Assembly: GCA_049684915.1 (NCBI GenBank)
Contig: JBAVGO010000142.1
Coordinates: 44,528 to 108,527, forward strand
From: GWB2-37-7 sp049684915
GTDB taxonomy: Bacteria; Bacillota; Clostridia; Lutisporales; Lutisporaceae
Reading direction: 5' to 3'
DNA length: 64,000 bases
Position numbers and translations under genes: made by a program. Shown in pieces: positions 62,257 to 64,000 of the stretch. The notes under the pieces were generated by a model. It did not search any database, was not told the origin of the DNA, and saw only the letters and a program-made list of their open reading frames with translations. Numbering within the stretch: position 1 is the first letter of the stretch; each line of letters opens with the position of its first letter.

Positions 62257-63633
62257 CTATCCCTTCCTGTGAATTGTATTATAAGCAGAAAAAGGTATCT
62301 TCCTAAGGTCCTGAGTTATTACATGAACACATTCCTTCTGCATGGATTTCATGTCAAAATTATAAGCATCTAAGAAAGAGCTTACGCTGATACGAAAGGT
62401 GTTCTGGTCAACATACTCCATCTTCTGCTTCTTTGATTTTTTAAAGAAGTCAAAGGGCATAATTTGCTTAAAATCATTTAAAAACTTAAAGCAGTCACAG
62501 GTAGTATTTATGTCTAATAAGCTTTTGCCTACATTTTTCATAGCATCTTCAATAGTATATACAAATGTGTTGTTTATTAAGTGTAAATATTCCTGTATCC
62601 TTGCATCCCTTGTAATAGGTACAAAACCACCCTTAGAAGACCTGTACATATACGTTATTGCTACTCTCTCAACATTGCAGGGCAAAGGAATAAAATCACC
62701 CATCTTCAGCATTCCGCTTGTTTGTTGTTCCAGTCTCTTTAATATTCCTGACAAAGTTACCCTGTTTTGCCCTACAGTCTGATTTATCCTCCCAAAGAAG
62801 GAGACCGGCTGATAATTAATGCCCCTGACATAAGGCTGCTTCAAACCATAGGAAAATATAGCTCCTACCTCATCATCATTTATCCCTGTAGATATGGTAG
62901 CTACAAGCGTCGTAGGTATCTTATAGCTTGCAAGCTTATCAATAGCTTTTTGCTTCATAGGAAACACATCCGCTCCCCTTAGCTGCTTATATGTAGAAGC
63001 TTTAAAACCATCAAACTGGAGATATACCTCAAAGCCTCCCACGAACTGCGAAAGCTCCCTGACAAACTCTTCATCCTCAGCAATTCTTATGCCGTTGGTA
63101 TTTAGCATGACATACTTAAATTTCTTAGCTTTAGCCATTTTTAATATTTCTATTATGTCAGGATGTATAGTAGGCTCTCCCCCGCTTATCTGTAGTATTT
63201 CTGCCTTCCCTCCCTCAGAGTCCTGAAAGAAGTCCATCATTTTCTCTATATTATCTAAAGTCAAAAACTCTCCTTCTCCTGCGTCTGCATAGCAGAGAGG
63301 ACAGTTTAAATTGCACTTGTTTGTGACTTCAATTAGACCTATGCATGCATGTTGGTCATGCTGAGGACAAGTGCCACAATCAAAGGGGCAGCCCTTTTCA
63401 ACCTTAGTATGTACCTTCATAGGAGTACCGGGTTTATCGTACAATCTCTTTTTTAAATGGTATTCAGCGTCTTCTTCAAGCAGCTCTATCTGCTCTCCGT
63501 GGGTCTTGCAATATTTTAGCAGGTACACTTTTTTATCCTTGATTATGACCTTTGCAGGAACTACTTCTAAGCATGTAGGGCAAAGGCTGTTTGTAAATTC
63601 ATGAAAGATGTAATCTCTATTTATATTTGTCAA
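62257..63633 (-). CDS. Radical SAM protein resembling tetraether / membrane-spanning lipid synthase
   Basis: A 458-residue radical SAM enzyme. The start TTG at 63633 has GTGAGGT 7 bases upstream. The N-terminus carries metal-like cysteine pairs (C18/C21 in CPTC, C42 and H45 in CKTH), then a second set in CPFDCGTCPQHDQHAC (C82-C97). The [4Fe-4S]-SAM motif is CNLNCPLC (C107, C111, C114), followed by ISGGEPTIHPDI. This order of auxiliary cysteines before the radical SAM motif is the pattern of archaeal tetraether synthase (Tes, MJ0619 family) and bacterial membrane-spanning lipid synthases. These join lipid tails through carbon-carbon bonds. The lipid-related operon supports this. Other radical SAM functions are possible. 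Confidence 0.8.
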   Translation of the reverse strand: MTNINRDYIFHEFTNSLCPTCLEVVPAKVIIKDKKVYLLKYCKTHGEQIELLEEDAEYHLKKRLYDKPGTPMKVHTKVEKGCPFDCGTCPQHDQHACIGLIEVTNKCNLNCPLCYADAGEGEFLTLDNIEKMMDFFQDSEGGKAEILQISGGEPTIHPDIIEILKMAKAKKFKYVMLNTNGIRIAEDEEFVRELSQFVGGFEVYLQFDGFKASTYKQLRGADVFPMKQKAIDKLASYKIPTTLVATISTGINDDEVGAIFSYGLKQPYVRGINYQPVSFFGRINQTVGQNRVTLSGILKRLEQQTSGMLKMGDFIPLPCNVERVAITYMYRSSKGGFVPITRDARIQEYLHLINNTFVYTIEDAMKNVGKSLLDINTTCDCFKFLNDFKQIMPFDFFKKSKKQKMEYVDQNTFRISVSSFLDAYNFDMKSMQKECVHVITQDLRKIPFSAYNTIHRKG

Positions 63634-63678
63634 AGCATGTACCTCACAAAATTTAATTTTAATATGACATTTTATATT

Positions 63679-63687
63679 ATTATAACA
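63679..63687 (-). promoter_or_regulatory. Extended -10 promoter of the radical SAM operon
   Basis: TGTTATAAT on the minus strand, 46 bases before the start codon, matches the -10 elements of plsC and the TPR gene. Confidence 0.5.
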
Positions 63688-63882
63688 TACTACCTTGCCA
63701 CTAAGTACCTTAGAAGACAAAACACACAAGAATGGAAAGAGTCATGAGTTTTTGCAGCCACCTCTATTGAAAATATTAAATTTGTCTTATATGCAAGCTG
63801 GATTAATTTAGTATAATATATATATATCGAATTGAAAGGTATTCTAGTAAGGATGAAGCATTAAAATATATTTATGTTATAT

Positions 63883-63993
63883 GTTTCATGCTAAACATTT
63901 TTCATTCTTTAAATAGCACGAAATCGTTTTCCGCTGTTGATAAATCGCACAAAACACAGATTTACTTAATGTAAAAACTTTAGTGCGATTTAT
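63883..63993. repeat. Hairpin repeat copy B (two hairpins and the conserved spacer)
   Basis: The 367-base stretch from 63634 to the window end has no gene; this repeat is its main content. Hairpin 1 pairs 63883-63893 with 63914-63924 (10 of 11, 20-base loop). Spacer GTTTTCCGCTGTT (63926-63938) is identical to copy A. Hairpin 2 pairs 63940-63954 with 63979-63993 (14 of 15). Confidence 0.75.
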
Positions 63994-64000
63994 ATAGAAT

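Noticed and set aside
1..64000. CRISPR array
   Set aside because: No regularly spaced short direct repeats with unique spacers were found; the hairpin repeats are far apart and composite.

Overview
The window is AT-rich DNA from an anaerobic, low-GC Firmicute, most likely a member of the Clostridia. The evidence is strong AGGAGG-type ribosome binding sites, U-tailed hairpin terminators, an [FeFe]-hydrogenase cluster, a BceAB-type antibiotic-response module, and glutaminyl-tRNA synthetase, NhaC and DegV genes. I cannot name a species.

Bases 1 to about 11,300 are the right-hand part of an integrated mobile element whose left end lies outside the window. It carries a type IIG-like restriction-modification gene cut by the window edge, small unknown genes, a recombinase fragment without a catalytic domain, an IS630-like helix-turn-helix protein, a primase-polymerase/SF3 helicase for self-replication, an excisionase and a tyrosine integrase. 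The integrase gene points at tRNA-Ser(GGA), whose 3' end faces the element and is the likely attachment site. No conjugation or capsid genes are visible, so a satellite-like or plasmid-like integrative element fits best. Two GGTACT-rich palindromes and a nested inverted repeat surround the replication genes and are origin or control candidates.

From 11.3 to 31 kb the sequence is chromosomal. It holds an AI-2E-family transporter, an oligopeptide permease pair (oppB, oppC) followed by a scar of a deleted ATPase gene, an ArsR-type regulator, a sensor kinase/response regulator/diguanylate cyclase set, a four-gene electron-bifurcating-type [FeFe]-hydrogenase operon, ogt, glnS, an MFS transporter, degV, an anion permease and a flavodoxin.

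From 31 to 50 kb come a phosphodiesterase, an HD protein, a lipoprotein serpin, a Na/Pi cotransporter, a UbiA prenyltransferase, a DEAD-box helicase with a large structured leader, an Atl-like protein, a BceRS-BceAB module, a DUF2975/Cro pair with a palindromic operator on its promoter, NhaC, a ferritin-like protein, an L-cysteine desulfidase and a polyferredoxin.

From 50 to 64 kb come a P1-family peptidase, a NERD-HRDC protein between 57-bp direct repeats, a cyanophycin operon (cphB-cphA) and a PlsC acyltransferase. Next is a TPR regulator followed immediately by two tandem 39-residue secreted peptide genes, an RRNPP-like quorum-sensing candidate. Last is a five-gene lipid-related operon headed by a radical SAM protein resembling tetraether/membrane-spanning-lipid synthases. 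A family of structured hairpin repeats recurs at about 20.7, 50.4, 57.4 and 63.9 kb. The TPR-peptide system, the radical SAM operon and the hairpin repeats are the most interesting parts of the window.
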